Source: Candidatus Sabulitectum sp.
GTDB taxonomy: Bacteria > Fermentibacterota > Fermentibacteria > Fermentibacterales > JCC-6
Length of the DNA stretch: 32,007 nucleotides
Assembly (NCBI GenBank): GCA_021107435.1
Contig: JAIOSV010000052.1
Span: 1-32,007, forward strand
Reading direction: 5' to 3'
Program-made: the position numbers and the translations under genes
Shown: positions 1 through 8,182 of the stretch, piece after piece
How positions within the stretch are numbered: the first letter of the stretch is position 1
Layout: every line of letters starts with the position of its first letter
The notes under the pieces: model-generated
What the model was told of the DNA's origin: nothing
Databases searched by the model: none
The model's input: only the letters and a program-made list of their open reading frames with translations

Positions 1-320
1 TTTCGCGAGCTGGAACCGGTGAGTATGAATTTGTACCCGCGTTTAAGCTCCATTATGGAATGAACAACCGATAGCAGTTCAGGTACTTTTTGAACCTCAT
101 CTATTATTATCGTAGCTCCATCAGGTTGACCCAGTGTGTATTCCTTGAGCCTTTCCGGCTTTGCTGTATAAGCTCTCAGAACATCTGGAGCGAGCAGATC
201 AAGCCTTGCAGCATTACTGTATTCCCGAAGACACCAGGTTGATTTTCCGGTACCCCGTGGGCCAAAGAGAAAGAAGCTTTCATCAGGAGGATGTTTGAGA
301 AATCGAGGTGCTAATTCCAT
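1..320 (-). CDS. AAA family ATPase, AAA_14/DUF4143 type (3' truncated by window edge)
   Basis: Reading leftward from ATG at 318-320, the frame stays open to the window edge (106 codons seen). The protein begins MELAPRFLKH. It has a Walker A GPRGTGKS at residues 20-27 and a Walker B-like run IIIDEVQKVPELL near residues 71-83, then a FILTGSS segment (sensor-1-like). This order is typical of the AAA_14 ATPases that usually carry a C-terminal DUF4143 domain; that part would lie outside the window. AAGGGG lies a few bases before the ATG and serves as ribosome site. Members of this family are abundant, often mobile, and mostly of unknown function (some are proposed to be toxin-related or nucleic-acid-dependent). 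The family call is firm; the physiological role is unknown. Confidence 0.85.
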   Translation of the reverse strand, partial: MELAPRFLKHPPDESFFLFGPRGTGKSTWCLREYSNAARLDLLAPDVLRAYTAKPERLKEYTLGQPDGATIIIDEVQKVPELLSVVHSIMELKRGYKFILTGSSSR

Positions 321-608
321 TTTGCCCCTTAATTCGGAATTTGTAATGCCATTTTGCGATTGCATTATAATGATCGTCTACCAGAAACGCAAGTATTGGC
401 ATTTCACGAATGCTTGTATACGGCCACAAAAAAACCCGGTATGTGAAATTCTTTAAACATCTGACTCCCGGCTTTCACGAAGAAACTCCACTTGTAATTG
501 CGTATCGTCATTCCAGTGCTGAAAGTTTCCGGGAAGAAACTGGATTGAAGCGGCAGGAAAGGGGCCAAAGTACCGTCGGGTATTATTGCGCTTCAGTCAA
601 AATAGATG
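321..608. other. Gene-free spacer
   Basis: This stretch separates the AAA ATPase start from the stop codon of the DUF4954 gene. Apart from the candidate promoter at 364-392 I see no RNA gene, no convincing terminator and no plausible coding frame. An open frame at 410-691 (+) has no ribosome site and runs into the antisense of the DUF4954 gene. Confidence 0.5.
364..392 (-). promoter_or_regulatory. Candidate sigma-70 promoter for the AAA ATPase gene
   Basis: On the minus strand TTGCGT (392-387) is followed after 17 bases by a perfect TATAAT (369-364), about 45 bases upstream of the ATG at 320. The -10 box lies in a palindromic ATTATAAT, so the plus strand also reads TATAAT here, but no plus gene follows. 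The -35 match is only partial. Confidence 0.4.
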
Positions 609-2315
609 TTATCTATCGCTTTCACCTGAACTGCCTTTTGATTTCAACCCTTCTCTGGTTTTTGTGTAGAATGCTTCAAGAATCTGAATAAACTCATCTT
701 CTTCTGGAGATTTTCTTACTGCCAGATAGTCATCTATTATTCTCTCTCCCCTTTTGTAATCTTTCATCCGGGAAGAGATTGTGGCGCTTTTCGCGTATCG
801 CAGCAAATCAAGCATCTCACCGGTTTCACTTGAGTTTAAGGAATCTGTAAGGTATTTATTCCAGAGTCCCATGCTTCTCAGGCATTTCCTGTAAGCTTCA
901 ATTCCCGCCAGCCTGTCTTCTTCAGTTACGAAATTCTTCCCTGTTCCGGGAATGGAATCACATGAATGCTGTTCCAGTCTTTCTTTTGCATCCCCGACCA
1001 GTTCCAGTACCTCTTCAGAAAACACAGAAGTATCAACAGAGGTGTGAACAGCCTTTAATCGGTTTCTGTACTTCCAGGCATTCCTGAGAACCGAATACAG
1101 GTTCTCGTAAAGCATCCAGCCGGGAATAAGTCTGCACCATCCATCCGGTACATCCTGCGGCCTTTTATGCGGAAGCGTGATGAGTGAAAATGGAAAGTCT
1201 ACACGCTGAGGAAGAGTTGTAAGACCGGTTGCTATTATGGTGAAAGGACTCCGGCTGAAATCAGCAGGAAATTTAACAGATGTACTCAGACCGAAAAACT
1301 GACCGGTACCGGGTTTAATCTCCTGATCGGGAAGTCTTGAGGTGTGGTTGCTGCCAATGTTCGCGCCGTAGCCTATGTTACCTCGTCCACCGGGCCACAT
1401 GGCAGCAATAAGCAGAGACTGATGATGTATTCCCGTAAGAGGTCCAACCACGCATGCTGTTACCTCCCCCTCCCCCAGAACACTGTCAGCGCCCAGGAAA
1501 GAATCTGTCAACTTGCCGTGCTTCTCCACAACTGCACATTCACCGACAATCGAATTCTCTATAATTGCATAAGAATCAGCAGAGGCATTCCATTGAATTA
1601 CACTGTTCCTTACAAGCGCTCCATCCCGGACAGAAGCTCCAGCCATAAGTATTGATCCCCTGATTGCGCCGGCGTTGCTTATCTGAACTTTTCCAAGAAT
1701 TACGCTGTTCCGGATACAAGAGCAATTAGAGACTACAGTGTCCCTGCCGATTACGCCTTTCAATCTGTCCCGGATATCATTTCTTAGGAGAATGCACTCT
1801 TCCACTGTTTCTCTGCCGGCTTCAGACCCCAGAAAAGCAACATCATTGTGGTCGAAGTGAGGAACAACAGGGACCCGCCTTTCCCCGGTTTCAACACCTG
1901 CGTTCATAAATGCATCCATGGCTCCGGGCGTTGAATCCCAATGTATGCTGCCGCAGTATTCAACTTTCGATCCTGGAAAAAGAGTCATGGCTGTGATCTT
2001 CCGGTTGAACCTGACAGTTAATGGCCCTTCAATACGACAATTCTCAAAAGCAGTGTCTGAAAGGGCTCCCTTCGGAAGGTGGATATGAACTTCGCCTTGA
2101 AAACAGCAATTCCCTACAAGGCTGAGATCAGACTCGGGAGTAAACATGACCAGACTCCAGTTATCAGATCTGCATCCCTGTGTTTTGAGCTTTTCAATCT
2201 GATTGCCGGTTACCGCTGTACCCTTCTGCCAGTTCAAACCGGTTTCATCGTAAACAAGTTCCTCCGCAAGCTCTGTAACTCTGTTGAGATCAATCAAAAC
2301 TGTTCCGCCTTTCAC
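609..2315 (-). CDS. DUF4954 family protein (left-handed beta-helix)
   Basis: A 568-residue protein. Its middle part (about residues 170-330) is a run of short V/I-rich repeats such as VVSNCSCIRNSVILGKV and ALVRNSVIQWNA, as in left-handed beta-helix acyl/nucleotidyl-transferases. This is followed by the family-typical GYGANIGSNHTSRLPDQE and FFGLSTSVKFPADF blocks and an alpha-helical C-terminus. These match my memory of DUF4954, found mainly in Bacteroidetes, spirochaetes and relatives; no activity is established. The start is GTG (2313-2315), overlapping the pepD stop as GTGA, with AAAAGG upstream; an in-frame TTG six codons later is an alternative. It is the last gene of a three-gene operon. 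The GlmU-like helix suggests a sugar-nucleotide or acyl-transfer role, but that is inference. Confidence 0.82.
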   Translation of the reverse strand: MKGGTVLIDLNRVTELAEELVYDETGLNWQKGTAVTGNQIEKLKTQGCRSDNWSLVMFTPESDLSLVGNCCFQGEVHIHLPKGALSDTAFENCRIEGPLTVRFNRKITAMTLFPGSKVEYCGSIHWDSTPGAMDAFMNAGVETGERRVPVVPHFDHNDVAFLGSEAGRETVEECILLRNDIRDRLKGVIGRDTVVSNCSCIRNSVILGKVQISNAGAIRGSILMAGASVRDGALVRNSVIQWNASADSYAIIENSIVGECAVVEKHGKLTDSFLGADSVLGEGEVTACVVGPLTGIHHQSLLIAAMWPGGRGNIGYGANIGSNHTSRLPDQEIKPGTGQFFGLSTSVKFPADFSRSPFTIIATGLTTLPQRVDFPFSLITLPHKRPQDVPDGWCRLIPGWMLYENLYSVLRNAWKYRNRLKAVHTSVDTSVFSEEVLELVGDAKERLEQHSCDSIPGTGKNFVTEEDRLAGIEAYRKCLRSMGLWNKYLTDSLNSSETGEMLDLLRYAKSATISSRMKDYKRGERIIDDYLAVRKSPEEDEFIQILEAFYTKTREGLKSKGSSGESDR

Positions 2316-3733
2316 CGGGCAGGCCTTTTCAGAAGGTCAATCAGGTAGTCAAGAAAGCTTGCCACAGAAGAGACACACACAGATTCCCCCGGGATATGAA
2401 CATCATTGATATCAGGGCCCAGACTTATCATATCCAGATTGCCCACACGCTCACCGATAATTCCGCATTCAAGTCCTGCATGAATCGCCTCAATTGCTGG
2501 CTCAGACCCAAAGCATTCAATGAAGGAAGCCCGCGCGGTTTTAAGAAGCTCAGATGATTGATCGGGAGCCCATCCGGGATAGCCGTTTCCCATTGATACC
2601 CTTGCGCCGGCCAGCCTGCCAACAGCGGCAATCCCCTCACAAAACGCGTCTTTTGCCGGCTCTACTGCACTCCTGACGCTGAGAAGTATGGACAACTCGT
2701 TCTCTTTCCACTCTGCTATCGCAAGATTGCAGGAGGTTTCCACAAGACCGTTAACTACTCCGCTCATCTTCCTGACACCATGAGGAAGGGCCAGAAGAAG
2801 GTCAATCATCTTCGCTGATGAATTATCACTCAGATAATGATTCACTTTCTTTTCCTCGCATTTTATGCAGATGTTTCCTTCAATCCCTGCGTACTCCTCC
2901 AAAAAGTCTTCTGTAATAATGGAACACAGAGTTCGGGCTCTTGCAGTATCCTCTACTGCCATAAACGCTTCTGCGTTTCGTGGAATGGCATTGTGTTTGG
3001 TTCCACCCTCAATGCTTATCAATCTTCCGCCAAGAAGTTCCTCAAGCTGACTGCAAACCCTGGCCACAAGCTGAATTGCATTTGCATTACCGGAGTGAAT
3101 CTCTGTGCCGGAGTGTCCTCCATTAAGCTCTTCCACTGTGATCTTGACAGCAGATCCTGAATAGTCTCTGGATTCCCCGGAAAGAGCAATCCTTATGTCT
3201 CTTCCCCCGGCACAACCAATACAGATATTTCCAATATCTTCCGAATCAAGATTAATCAGTTTTCCGGCAGTTATCCACTCCGGCGGGAACTGGAGAGCAC
3301 CAATAAGACCCCGTTCCTCATCAACTGTGAAGAGACACTCCAGAGGAGGTAACCCCGAGTAGTCTCCATCCAGGAGTTCAAGCATCAATGCCACACCTAT
3401 ACCGTTATCCGCACCCAGAGTGGTCTCTCTGGCAAAGAGTAAATCGCCCTCCAGGATAACCTTAATGGGATCGGTAAGAAAATCATGACTGCTTTCGGCT
3501 GTCTTCTCACCCACCATATCCATATGAGCCTGAAGCACAACCGGGTTACCGGCACCCGGCTTTCTGATTATCACATTCCCGGGGATGTCACAGTCATACT
3601 GAAGCTCTCTCTCATCAGCAAAAGATTTCAAGTACTCCGATATCCTTGCTTCGTCACCACTTGTGTGGGGAATGGAGCAAAGCTCTTTGAAGAATCTCCA
3701 AACCGGCTTCTGGGTCAGCTCTTCCGGAAACAT
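2312..3733 (-). CDS. pepD: Xaa-His dipeptidase / aminoacyl-histidine dipeptidase (M20C)
   Basis: A 473-residue M20 family metallopeptidase that cleaves Xaa-His dipeptides such as carnosine in the cytoplasm. The co-catalytic zinc motifs are visible: QAHMDMVGE with H70 and D72, LGADNGIG with D109, and the catalytic and ligand pair E139-E140 in TVDEERGL. The long lid domain insert begins near residue 185 with the VEELNGGHSG block, and length and motifs fit PepD rather than the shorter PepT or DapE enzymes. ATG start at 3731-3733, two bases after the stop of the upstream amidotransferase, and the stop overlaps the next start by four bases, so the three genes are almost certainly co-transcribed. 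Together with the urocanase further along the window this suggests use of histidine-containing peptides. No substrate specificity can be read beyond the family. Confidence 0.95.
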   Translation of the reverse strand: MFPEELTQKPVWRFFKELCSIPHTSGDEARISEYLKSFADERELQYDCDIPGNVIIRKPGAGNPVVLQAHMDMVGEKTAESSHDFLTDPIKVILEGDLLFARETTLGADNGIGVALMLELLDGDYSGLPPLECLFTVDEERGLIGALQFPPEWITAGKLINLDSEDIGNICIGCAGGRDIRIALSGESRDYSGSAVKITVEELNGGHSGTEIHSGNANAIQLVARVCSQLEELLGGRLISIEGGTKHNAIPRNAEAFMAVEDTARARTLCSIITEDFLEEYAGIEGNICIKCEEKKVNHYLSDNSSAKMIDLLLALPHGVRKMSGVVNGLVETSCNLAIAEWKENELSILLSVRSAVEPAKDAFCEGIAAVGRLAGARVSMGNGYPGWAPDQSSELLKTARASFIECFGSEPAIEAIHAGLECGIIGERVGNLDMISLGPDINDVHIPGESVCVSSVASFLDYLIDLLKRPAR

Positions 3734-3735
3734 TA

Positions 3736-4422
3736 TTACTCCCGTCTGAAAGTCATTAAAAAATGATCAAAAACTATTTCTCCTGTTCTGAAACCGGGAC
3801 CGGAAGCCAGAACTTTTTTCAGGTCAATGTTGTTCCTTCTGAGGAGGTCAGCATTTTCCTTGAAAAATTCATTCCCATTTTCACGGTCAAATTCAGGATG
3901 GAACTGAGTGCCGAACAGCTTCATATCTCTGTTCACAAAAGCCTGTATCTCCGTGTGTCTGTTCGTTGCTGTAACGACAGAGCCTTTCGGGATCTTTACC
4001 ACGCAGTCGTAATGTGACTGAAGCACTGCTTTGCTTCCTGAAAGCCCATCTGCAGGCCACGAAGGAAGAAAATCAACATCGTTCCATCCTATTTCAATAG
4101 AGCTGCACTTTGCCACTGCGTCAAACCCCACTGCTGCTCTTGCGAGAAGCTGGTGACCGTAGCAGATACCCATTTGAGGAATTCCGACTTCGGAGGTTCG
4201 TCGCACAAAGTCAATCGCATCTTCCATAAAGGAAGTATCCGCAAGGATGGAAAGGGAAGAGCCTGAATGTATCACTGCACCGATTTCATAAGGAGAGATT
4301 GAGGGAAAAGGTCTCCCTTCAACAACTTTTACTGTATATGAGGGAATTTTTAGCCATGAGCGGATAAGCTCACCGGACAGTCCGTCTACGGAATAATCAA
4401 TAACTGCAACAGGTTTCTTCAT
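3736..4422 (-). CDS. Class I glutamine amidotransferase-like protein
   Basis: A 228-residue stand-alone GATase1 domain. The nucleophile elbow is GICYGHQLL with C87, and the remaining triad is H175 and E177 in GTQFHPEFD. Such proteins hydrolyse glutamine (or a gamma-glutamyl amide) and resemble the amidotransferase part of GMP synthase and the gamma-glutamyl-peptide hydrolase group. No synthetase partner domain is present or adjacent. The chosen ATG at 4420-4422 begins MKKPVAVIDY, where the family normally begins; an open extension to 4596 overlaps the divergent gene and has no homology-like content. The ribosome site is weak (an AGAGAAAGAG run). It is first in the operon with pepD and the DUF4954 gene, so a role in gamma-glutamyl or peptide metabolism is possible but unproven. 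Confidence 0.85.
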   Translation of the reverse strand: MKKPVAVIDYSVDGLSGELIRSWLKIPSYTVKVVEGRPFPSISPYEIGAVIHSGSSLSILADTSFMEDAIDFVRRTSEVGIPQMGICYGHQLLARAAVGFDAVAKCSSIEIGWNDVDFLPSWPADGLSGSKAVLQSHYDCVVKIPKGSVVTATNRHTEIQAFVNRDMKLFGTQFHPEFDRENGNEFFKENADLLRRNNIDLKKVLASGPGFRTGEIVFDHFLMTFRRE

Positions 4423-4507
4423 CGCTATATAAGACTCTTTCTCTGGTAGTGACTGAAAGCAGAAAAGGGCATCCCAGAACAATACAATAATTCCCCAGTC
4501 CGGACAT

Positions 4508-4536
4508 TTGCAACCTTGGACCAGTTGAAGTATCAT
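4508..4536 (+). promoter_or_regulatory. Candidate promoter for the radical SAM gene
   Basis: TTGCAA at 4508-4513, a 17-base spacer, and TATCAT at 4531-4536 (five of six consensus positions). It would give a leader of about 17 bases ending in GAGGGGAG just before the TTG start at 4560, which supports that start. Confidence 0.5.
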
Positions 4537-4559
4537 TTTCGCTTCGAGGGGAGAGTATT

Positions 4560-5564
4560 TTGAAAAAGTTGATCGCGAGAAGAAATAGATTCCCATTCGT
4601 CCGTCCTGTGCACCCCAGACGGATACTGACGGTAAGAATGGATACTACAAACTACTGCAATCTCAGGTGTTCCATGTGTCCTATGAGACTCTCAGACAAT
4701 GATTCTTCCAGACAATGGAAACACATGAGCGCCGATGTGTTTCAGAAGATCAGAACTGATGTATTCCCTCTCGCCAGAACAGTGGGGATCTCATGCGGAG
4801 CAGAACCTCTCACAAACCCCGACTTTGGCAACCATCTCCAGACTCTTTACAAAAGCGGTGTTCCCTACAGACAGATGGTAACCAATGGAACACTTCTGAC
4901 CACGGAACTGATACAGATGATACTGCGACATCCGCCTACCAGTCTCTTCATCTCCATTGACGGGGCTGACTGTAAAACCCACGGCTCCATTAGAGATGGC
5001 GCAGATCTTGATAGAATTCTGGCTATGACAGGAATACTCGTTGCCCGCAGAGGAAAAAGGATTTTCCCCATGATTGGTTTCAGCACAACCCTGCAACGGG
5101 ATAATCTCCACCAGATCACTGACATCGTTCGCCTCGCCAGCAAAACAGGAGCAGTTTCCGTAGGAGTTGTACCTCTGGTCCCCTATGAGGGGTTGAACAC
5201 TCTTGACCGTGTTGTTGACACCGGCTCCAGAGAAGCTGAAAAGGAAATCTTAAAAGCCCGATTAACTGCATCCGAACTGGAGATAGAGTTCCATCTGTCC
5301 AGCGAGATGTCTGACAGAGCATCAGCGCACCCGTGTCCCTACCTGCTGAATACTTTGTTTATTGATGCTGACGGCTCAATCTTTCCATGCCCGTACTGGA
5401 ATACTGAACATCCGGTGGGTAACATTCTTGAAGGGTTTGAGAAAGTCTGGAACGGTGCCGAATATTTGAGGTTGCGAAGCGGGCATTTTGCAAAACCGGA
5501 CAACTGCCTGCAATGCCCGGAAGTAACCTCAAGGACCGTAGAGGTACTTAAAGCAAAACAGTGA
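4560..5564 (+). CDS. Radical SAM protein with SPASM-like C-terminus
   Basis: A 334-residue protein. The radical SAM cluster motif CNLRCSMC supplies C33, C37 and C40 (CX3CX2C), followed by a GAEPL motif near residue 80 that corresponds to the usual GGEP, and an SIDGAD strand. A reduced SPASM region contributes C259, C277, C316 and C319, expected to hold an auxiliary Fe-S cluster. This layout is shared by peptide-modifying and cofactor-maturing enzymes, including the PqqE/MoaA-like group, so the substrate cannot be deduced. Start is TTG at 4560, chosen because GAGGGGAG lies five to seven bases upstream and no ATG is available before the motif. It stands alone, divergent from the amidotransferase gene and abutting the next gene tail to tail. 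No precursor peptide is evident nearby. Confidence 0.9.
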   Translation: MKKLIARRNRFPFVRPVHPRRILTVRMDTTNYCNLRCSMCPMRLSDNDSSRQWKHMSADVFQKIRTDVFPLARTVGISCGAEPLTNPDFGNHLQTLYKSGVPYRQMVTNGTLLTTELIQMILRHPPTSLFISIDGADCKTHGSIRDGADLDRILAMTGILVARRGKRIFPMIGFSTTLQRDNLHQITDIVRLASKTGAVSVGVVPLVPYEGLNTLDRVVDTGSREAEKEILKARLTASELEIEFHLSSEMSDRASAHPCPYLLNTLFIDADGSIFPCPYWNTEHPVGNILEGFEKVWNGAEYLRLRSGHFAKPDNCLQCPEVTSRTVEVLKAKQ

Positions 5565-6080
5565 TCAGGGAAACGCTGTAATCCCCATGAAATTGGTAAC
5601 TTTCCAGTTGCCATCCTCATATGTCATTACGGCCTGCTGAGGAATTTCCACCCCTGTCGCAGTACTGAAAATCATATCTACCACAGCATTTCTGCCATCC
5701 ACCGCAACAGAGACGATTTCCAGTTCATAAAGCGCATATCTGGCTACTATCATTGGAAGAGAAAGGGTTGCGGAAAGGTATTCTCTTGTCTCCCAGTCCT
5801 CTGCAACTACAAGTTCAATGGAGTAACCTGCACTGTTCAGCCGTCGCAAAACTGCTTCCGGATCCCTGTCAAGACTCTGCTTGATGGAAACCAGCATTAC
5901 TTCGACCTGATCCATGGCCTGATTGGAAAACATCTCGGAAGATACAGGCCCATCTCCGGCCTGAAGCGCAAGCATGAAGTCATTAACGGTTAAGCGAATC
6001 AGAGAGTCAGATTCAGCATCATCACCATAGGCCAACCCTACCGGCACCAACACCAGCATCGCAAGAATCAACCGACCCAT
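5565..6080 (-). CDS. Exported protein of unknown function
   Basis: A 171-residue protein starting at ATG 6078-6080, which follows a strong AAGGAGAGGGG site. The first 19 residues (MGRLILAMLVLVPVGLAYG) form a signal peptide. The rest is a single mixed alpha/beta domain: a helical part with FMLALQAGDG, a central basic/acidic helix, and strands ending in a YEDGNWKV segment. The layout (helices, then paired strands ending in a DGxWKV motif) resembles NTF2-like/SnoaL-like or DUF4878-type domains, but I would not assign it. It lies 73 bases after the pepT stop on the same strand and may share its transcript. Its stop codon directly abuts that of the convergent radical SAM gene. An upstream in-frame start at 6143 is less likely because it would bury the signal peptide. 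Confidence 0.75.
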   Translation of the reverse strand: MGRLILAMLVLVPVGLAYGDDAESDSLIRLTVNDFMLALQAGDGPVSSEMFSNQAMDQVEVMLVSIKQSLDRDPEAVLRRLNSAGYSIELVVAEDWETREYLSATLSLPMIVARYALYELEIVSVAVDGRNAVVDMIFSTATGVEIPQQAVMTYEDGNWKVTNFMGITAFP

Positions 6081-6153
6081 ATTACCCCTCTCCTTAACGC
6101 ATCCCCCTGTACAGATAATAGGCAGAGAATGGAGCTGAGACAAGGGGGAATAG

Positions 6154-7371
6154 TTACAACCCTTCTCCCCATATAATCAAGGTATTCTTCAAGCCCTCAA
6201 GGGCAATCATCAGCCCTTCCTCAGCAATCCATTCGCGCCTTGAATGAAACAGTTCTCCACCCGTTGGAAGGTTAGCTGTCGGAACCCCCATAAAACTTAG
6301 CCGGGATCCATCTGTACCACCTCTGATAGAACCTTCTCTGACTTCAATACCGCACCGTCTCAAGCCCTCCAGAGCATAATCAACAAGCCGTCTGTCCTTT
6401 TCCAGAATTTCACCGGGATTGTTGTACTGCTCTTTCATGGTCAATTCAATTTGTGAACCGGGGAACAGTGAAGAAAGGCAGTCTCTTATAGCTTCCATTC
6501 TTCTGCGTCTTTCTGCCATTCCCTCCGCAGTGAAGTCTCTAAGAATAACTTTTACTTCTGCTGAACCAGTTGTTCCCTTTACAGATAGAGGATAGTCGTA
6601 ACCCTCCCGACCGGTACTGTTTTCCGGCATCTCTTCTGAACGCATAAGAGCAATCAACTCACCTGCAATACGTACTGCGTTAATCATGCTTCCGGACGCG
6701 CTTCCAGGATGAACCTCTCTGCCTGTAATTTTCCAGTTCGCAGACCAGGCATTGAAAGTCTCTGATGAAACCTCCGTCACTTCACCGCCATCCACTGTGT
6801 AAGCGAAATCCGCACCAAAACGGTCCACATCGAAGTTGTCTACACCGCGGCCCACCTCTTCATCGGGGGTGAAGGCAATCACAACTTCCGGACGACGAAT
6901 ACCGGGGTTTTCAATAAGCCACCTGCAGGTCTCCATGATAATTGCAACGCCTGCCTTATCGTCCGCTCCAAGAAGTGTGGTACCGTCACTGGTAATAATG
7001 GTACCGCCCCTGTACCTGAGCATATCCGAGCATTCAGCTGAGTCAATTTCCACTCCGTCTTTTAAAAGAATTGAAGAACCATCCCAATTCCTGTGCAGTT
7101 GAGGTTTCACTCCCTCTCCGGGAGATTCAGGAGAAGTATCCACATGGGCAATAAGACCAATAACATCTCCTGAATTTCCACCCGGAACCCTGGCGTACAG
7201 AACTCCCTGCCCGGATAGAAATACATCCGCCATGCCAAGCTCCGCAAGCTCTGTTTCCAGGATTCTCAGGAGATCAAACTGCCTTGAGCTGCTTGGACTT
7301 GTCGAACTGTCTGGATCAGATGCAGTTGAAACAGCTGCATATCTGATAAATCTGTCTGCTACAGGATTCAT
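6154..7371 (-). CDS. pepT: Peptidase T (tripeptide aminopeptidase, M20B)
   Basis: A 405-residue cytoplasmic zinc aminopeptidase that removes the N-terminal residue of tripeptides. Diagnostic motifs: GLIAHVDTSPE with H76 and D78, LLGADDKAG with D137, and FTPDEEVGRG with E171-E172. RGGTDGSRLSFMGVPTANLPTGG near the C-terminus is the classic PepT block containing substrate and zinc ligands. The start chosen is ATG at 7369-7371, eight bases after AAAGGAG; a 19-residue extension upstream lacks a ribosome site. It is divergent from the HTH-EIIA gene with only 76 bases between the starts. With PepD and the secreted M14 carboxypeptidase it supports a peptide-using lifestyle. Confidence 0.95.
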   Translation of the reverse strand: MNPVADRFIRYAAVSTASDPDSSTSPSSSRQFDLLRILETELAELGMADVFLSGQGVLYARVPGGNSGDVIGLIAHVDTSPESPGEGVKPQLHRNWDGSSILLKDGVEIDSAECSDMLRYRGGTIITSDGTTLLGADDKAGVAIIMETCRWLIENPGIRRPEVVIAFTPDEEVGRGVDNFDVDRFGADFAYTVDGGEVTEVSSETFNAWSANWKITGREVHPGSASGSMINAVRIAGELIALMRSEEMPENSTGREGYDYPLSVKGTTGSAEVKVILRDFTAEGMAERRRRMEAIRDCLSSLFPGSQIELTMKEQYNNPGEILEKDRRLVDYALEGLRRCGIEVREGSIRGGTDGSRLSFMGVPTANLPTGGELFHSRREWIAEEGLMIALEGLKNTLIIWGEGL

Positions 7372-7402
7372 TGAAACTCCTTTCAAGAGACTTTGTTCAG
7401 AT

Positions 7403-7410
7403 AGTATAAT
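7403..7410. promoter_or_regulatory. Overlapping divergent -10 boxes between pepT and the HTH-EIIA gene
   Basis: The 76-base gap contains TATAAT on the plus strand (7405-7410) and TATACT on the minus strand (7408-7403), overlapping by four bases. Neither has a good -35 box at 16-18 bases, so both genes may depend on an activator, or only one is used. The HTH-EIIA product is an obvious candidate regulator of this site, by inference only. Confidence 0.35.
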
Positions 7411-7447
7411 TGGCTGACGAAGGATCAACCATCAGGAGTTTTTCAAT

Positions 7448-8170
7448 ATGAGTGTTTTCCTCTCCGAAACGGATATTGCCAGGTTTCTGGGACAGAGTCT
7501 CCCGGATACAAGAAAAGCAATGAAGTCCAGTAAGCTGAAAAGTATCAACCGGCAGGGGCAAAAGGTTTATCCCAGAGAAGATGTTCTGAACTGGCTGGCA
7601 GAAAATTTCACTTCACTGACATCAGAAAGACTCATGCGCGCAGACCACTCTTCCGCAGACAACGCAGGCCTTGACCCCTTTTCCTGCGGGATTACTCAAC
7701 TCCTCTCTCAAAGTGAAGTCTGCTTTCCAGACAAAGCATCAACAAAATCAAGTGTTTTGAGATTTATCTCCAACAAGGCTGTAGAGCGAGGCGCTGTTTA
7801 CGATACTGCGGAACTCCGGGAACAGCTTGAGCAGAGAGAAATGGTAATATCCACTGCTCTGAAATGCGGCGCTGCACTTGTTCATCCCCTGGATATCAGA
7901 CAATTATACGTAGAAAGAGAACTGCTTCTGCTGATCATTCTACCTCACCCAATTCCATTCGGGGGACCGGGTGGAAGACTTACCTCACTGTTTTTTCTCC
8001 TTCTCTTTCCCGATCCGCACAGGCATGTTCATATTCTTGCCAGATTAAACAGATTGCTCAGAAGTAATGATTTCATTGAAAGAATTCTCAGTGCAGTGTC
8101 ACACAAGGAAGCTCTCGACATGGTGTATCGTCGTGAACTGGATGTAATCAGTTCCGGTGGAAAGAGTTGA
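7448..8170 (+). CDS. Excisionase/MerR-type HTH domain fused to PTS EIIA (fructose/Ntr type) domain
   Basis: A 240-residue protein with two parts. Residues 4-54 form an excisionase-type HTH (LSETDIARFLG, then VYPREDVLNWL). Residues 75-230 match the PTS EIIA type 2 fold, with the STALKCGAALVHP segment placing the phosphorylatable histidine at H146 and the usual HVHILARLNRLLRSNDF helix after it. In PtsN-like proteins this His takes a phosphate from HPr/NPr and signals carbon or nitrogen status; here the HTH suggests direct DNA contact. ATG start with AGGAG nine bases upstream. The gene ends 12 bases before pyrB and so heads a pyrBI operon. No sugar permease (EIIB/EIIC) is nearby, so a regulatory rather than transport role is likely. 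Confidence 0.85.
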   Translation: MSVFLSETDIARFLGQSLPDTRKAMKSSKLKSINRQGQKVYPREDVLNWLAENFTSLTSERLMRADHSSADNAGLDPFSCGITQLLSQSEVCFPDKASTKSSVLRFISNKAVERGAVYDTAELREQLEQREMVISTALKCGAALVHPLDIRQLYVERELLLLIILPHPIPFGGPGGRLTSLFFLLLFPDPHRHVHILARLNRLLRSNDFIERILSAVSHKEALDMVYRRELDVISSGGKS

Positions 8171-8182
8171 ACAGGAGGAATC

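Noticed and set aside
410-691. Plus-strand open frame of 93 codons
   Set aside because: It has no ribosome site, no recognisable domain, and its 3' third is antisense to the end of the DUF4954 gene.
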